The notes under the pieces: model-generated
The model's database searches: none
What the model saw: only the letters and a program-made list of their open reading frames with translations
Told to the model about the DNA's origin: nothing
In this document: positions 62,457 through 64,000 of the stretch, piece by piece
Position numbering within the stretch: the first letter of the stretch is position 1
Layout: each line of letters opens with the position of its first letter
Made by a program: the position numbers and the translations under genes
DNA from: Flavobacteriales bacterium
GTDB taxonomy: Bacteria; Bacteroidota; Bacteroidia; Flavobacteriales_C; GCA-002722245
Reading direction: 5' to 3'
DNA length: 64,000 bases
Assembly (NCBI GenBank): GCA_947444925.1
Contig: CANFBW010000002.1
Location: 1 to 64,000, forward strand

Positions 62457-64000
62457 ATGAAAAAACTACTATTAACAACATGGGGGGTCGCTACTTCGAT
62501 CGGTGCTTTAAATGCACAAACTCATGATTATGCCTTAGCTCAAAAATTATCCACACGATTTTTAGGCGCTCAACGCTGCGGTAATACCGGCTCATGGATG
62601 CACGGCGCTTGCCATACTCAGGATGGCGCCGCTGTTGGTAAAGATTTAAGCGGTGGCTGGCATGATTGCGGAGATTATATTAAGTTCCACCACACCGGCC
62701 CTTATGCTGCAGTAATGTATTTAACAGCGTATGAAGCTTTCCCTGCGGCTTATGCCGATGATTATTCACCCGCCAATTCTGCGGGTAGTCCGAACGGTAT
62801 TCCTGATATTTTAGATGAAGTAAAAATTGAAACTGATTACTTGATAAAGGGTGTTCAAAACGGAACGGTATATTGGCAAGTGGGTGGAGCAGAGGATCAC
62901 GACAGTTTTTCGGAGCCCGTAAGTTGCTCTTCTGAAAAATTGTATTCGGGATCAGCTACGCGACCGGTTTTTTCTACTACTTCAGGTTACTCCAATGCCT
63001 GTGGAAATGCCGCTGCTGCTTTGGCTTTAATGTCGATAGTTTACAAACCATATGATGATGCGTATGCCACTCAATGTTTGCAAAAGGCGATTGAATATTA
63101 TAACGTCGGGAAAATCAGTCCGGCCAGCTCCAACGCTAATCCGATTGATTTTTATAGCTTCTCAGATTACAAAGATGAAATGGGTTTAGCGGCTGCTGTA
63201 ATTTACAGAGCGGGAAATAAAGCCACTGGTTCTTATTTAACCGAAGCGCAAAGTTATGCCATAGGTTTCAATACCGGAGATCCTTTGTATTATGGAAATG
63301 TGTCTTATCTGGGGTATTTAGAATTGTACAGATTAACATCCGGTTCAACAGCTACGGGATATTTAAATAAAGTTGCTGCTGAGGTGACCAAAGTAAAAAA
63401 TGCAATGGGTAGCTGCGGATATTACCATTACGATAATTGGGGGAGCTTAGTGTATGCTGCGAACGAAGCAATGTTGGCTGCTTTGTATCATCAGATTTCT
63501 AATGATGCTACAGCCTATGCTTTTGCAAAAAACAACATCAATTTTATTTTAGGAACTCATAGCGCGGTTCCTGCGTCTGATGCACCTGCAAATTTCTCTT
63601 TTGTGATTGGGTACAATAAATTAGGTGGAGGTTCCCCTAAGTCGCCGCAACACGCTGCGTCTTTTGGTTATACTACTGCACAAGATCCTTGGACCAAATT
63701 TACTAACGAAACCAATAACCCCGGATCGGTTACATTTAAATATCCTTTGAACGGAGCTTTGGTAGGAGGATTGCAAAAAAAATGCACACTATGGTCGGCA
63801 AGTACAGGGAAAGCAAATTATGAGGATAAAATTGATAATTATGTGGGCAATGAGGTTTGTACTTATTACAATGCCGGATTAACAGGTGCCTTGGCTTATA
63901 TCAATATGATTGAAAACAGCATTCCAACAGCTAATGCCGATGTAAAAGTGCACACTGCTTTAAATGTATATCCAAATCCTGCAAACGATCAAATAGTTAT
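62457..64000 (+). CDS. Glycoside hydrolase family 9 endoglucanase, truncated by the window edge
   Basis: Not in the ORF track because no stop lies in the window. From the ATG at 62457 an open frame of 514 codons runs to the end. It has a signal peptide (SIGALNAQ). Family 9 motifs are visible: SGGWHDCGDYIKF with the catalytic-site Asp pair, SPNGIPDILDEVK, PKSPQHAASFG and the C-terminal catalytic segment GNEVCTYYNAGLTGAL with the acid Glu. The sequence then enters VHTALNVYPNPANDQIV, the start of a T9SS type A sorting domain. It is therefore a secreted, probably surface-attached, plant-polysaccharide-degrading enzyme. No separate cellulose-binding domain is seen in the visible part. Confidence 0.92.
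   Translation, partial: MKKLLLTTWGVATSIGALNAQTHDYALAQKLSTRFLGAQRCGNTGSWMHGACHTQDGAAVGKDLSGGWHDCGDYIKFHHTGPYAAVMYLTAYEAFPAAYADDYSPANSAGSPNGIPDILDEVKIETDYLIKGVQNGTVYWQVGGAEDHDSFSEPVSCSSEKLYSGSATRPVFSTTSGYSNACGNAAAALALMSIVYKPYDDAYATQCLQKAIEYYNVGKISPASSNANPIDFYSFSDYKDEMGLAAAVIYRAGNKATGSYLTEAQSYAIGFNTGDPLYYGNVSYLGYLELYRLTSGSTATGYLNKVAAEVTKVKNAMGSCGYYHYDNWGSLVYAANEAMLAALYHQISNDATAYAFAKNNINFILGTHSAVPASDAPANFSFVIGYNKLGGGSPKSPQHAASFGYTTAQDPWTKFTNETNNPGSVTFKYPLNGALVGGLQKKCTLWSASTGKANYEDKIDNYVGNEVCTYYNAGLTGALAYINMIENSIPTANADVKVHTALNVYPNPANDQIV

Overview
The window is an AT-leaning chromosomal segment from a member of the Bacteroidota. Three things point there: type IX secretion (T9SS) and gliding genes (porV, two porU genes, a porP/sprF homologue, gldJ); proteins ending in T9SS sorting domains; and repeated Bacteroidota-type -7 boxes (TAnnTTTG) in front of genes. 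A finer taxonomic placement is not possible from this sequence alone. No tRNA, rRNA, insertion sequence, prophage or CRISPR array is visible. Gene order looks like a normal, densely packed chromosome.

Layout. (1) 0-12.2 kb, minus strand: a small lipoprotein, pdhC and pdhA (pyruvate dehydrogenase E2 and E1-alpha), ispF, porV, and two tandem PorU-type sortases. (2) 12.2-16.2 kb, plus strand: porP/sprF, gldJ and murF, with good hairpins after gldJ and murF. The gldJ-porU-porV-pdh neighbourhood recalls flavobacterial genomes. (3) 16.2-21.3 kb, minus: a small outer-membrane protein, a frameshifted fumC, a mannose-1-phosphate guanylyltransferase, an outer-membrane barrel, a SprT-like protein, and a 45-residue lipoprotein missing from the ORF track. 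(4) 21.3-24.8 kb, plus: overlapping mlaE-mlaF, a YidD-like protein with a signal peptide, and two membrane proteins of unknown function. (5) 24.8-34.2 kb, minus: an operon of a trypsin-like protease, two paralogous barrel proteins and a large exported protein, then a T9SS cargo protein and gcvP. (6) 34.3-44.2 kb: mostly housekeeping (hemL, an MBL-fold hydrolase, gpmI, a histidine kinase, a methyltransferase, the long form of ispG, a cysteine desulfurase), with a cluster of inverted repeats near 37.6 kb. (7) 44.2-57.8 kb, plus: an exported 1110-residue protein made largely of MORN_2/YwqK-type repeats, two DUF3857/transglutaminase-like proteins (one without the catalytic Cys), a cupin, and two tandem membrane-spanning propeller/Y_Y_Y/HTH regulators.

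(8) 57.8-59.2 kb is a 1.4-kb stretch without protein genes and is the most unusual part of the window. It holds three tandem units of about 440 bp. Each unit has a conserved upstream box (ACGT-N4-6-GTCAGTG), a TAnnTTTG -7 element, a conserved RNA core of about 130 nt, and its own intrinsic terminator. The closing helix of the RNA keeps its pairing across copies through compensatory base changes, which is strong evidence for a family of structured small RNAs of about 195-205 nt. I cannot assign it to a known family by eye. (9) 59.2-64 kb: a small cytosolic protein, a large PKD/Ig-like protein with a CHU_C (T9SS type B) C-terminus, and an edge-truncated GH9 endoglucanase that is entering a T9SS type A sorting domain.

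Overall, the window combines the T9SS machinery (translocon-associated PorV, sortase PorU, PorP/SprF, GldJ) with several likely cargo proteins (30.0, 59.6 and 62.5 kb). Around these are central metabolism, isoprenoid, haem and cell-wall genes, and several lineage-specific envelope operons whose function cannot be named.
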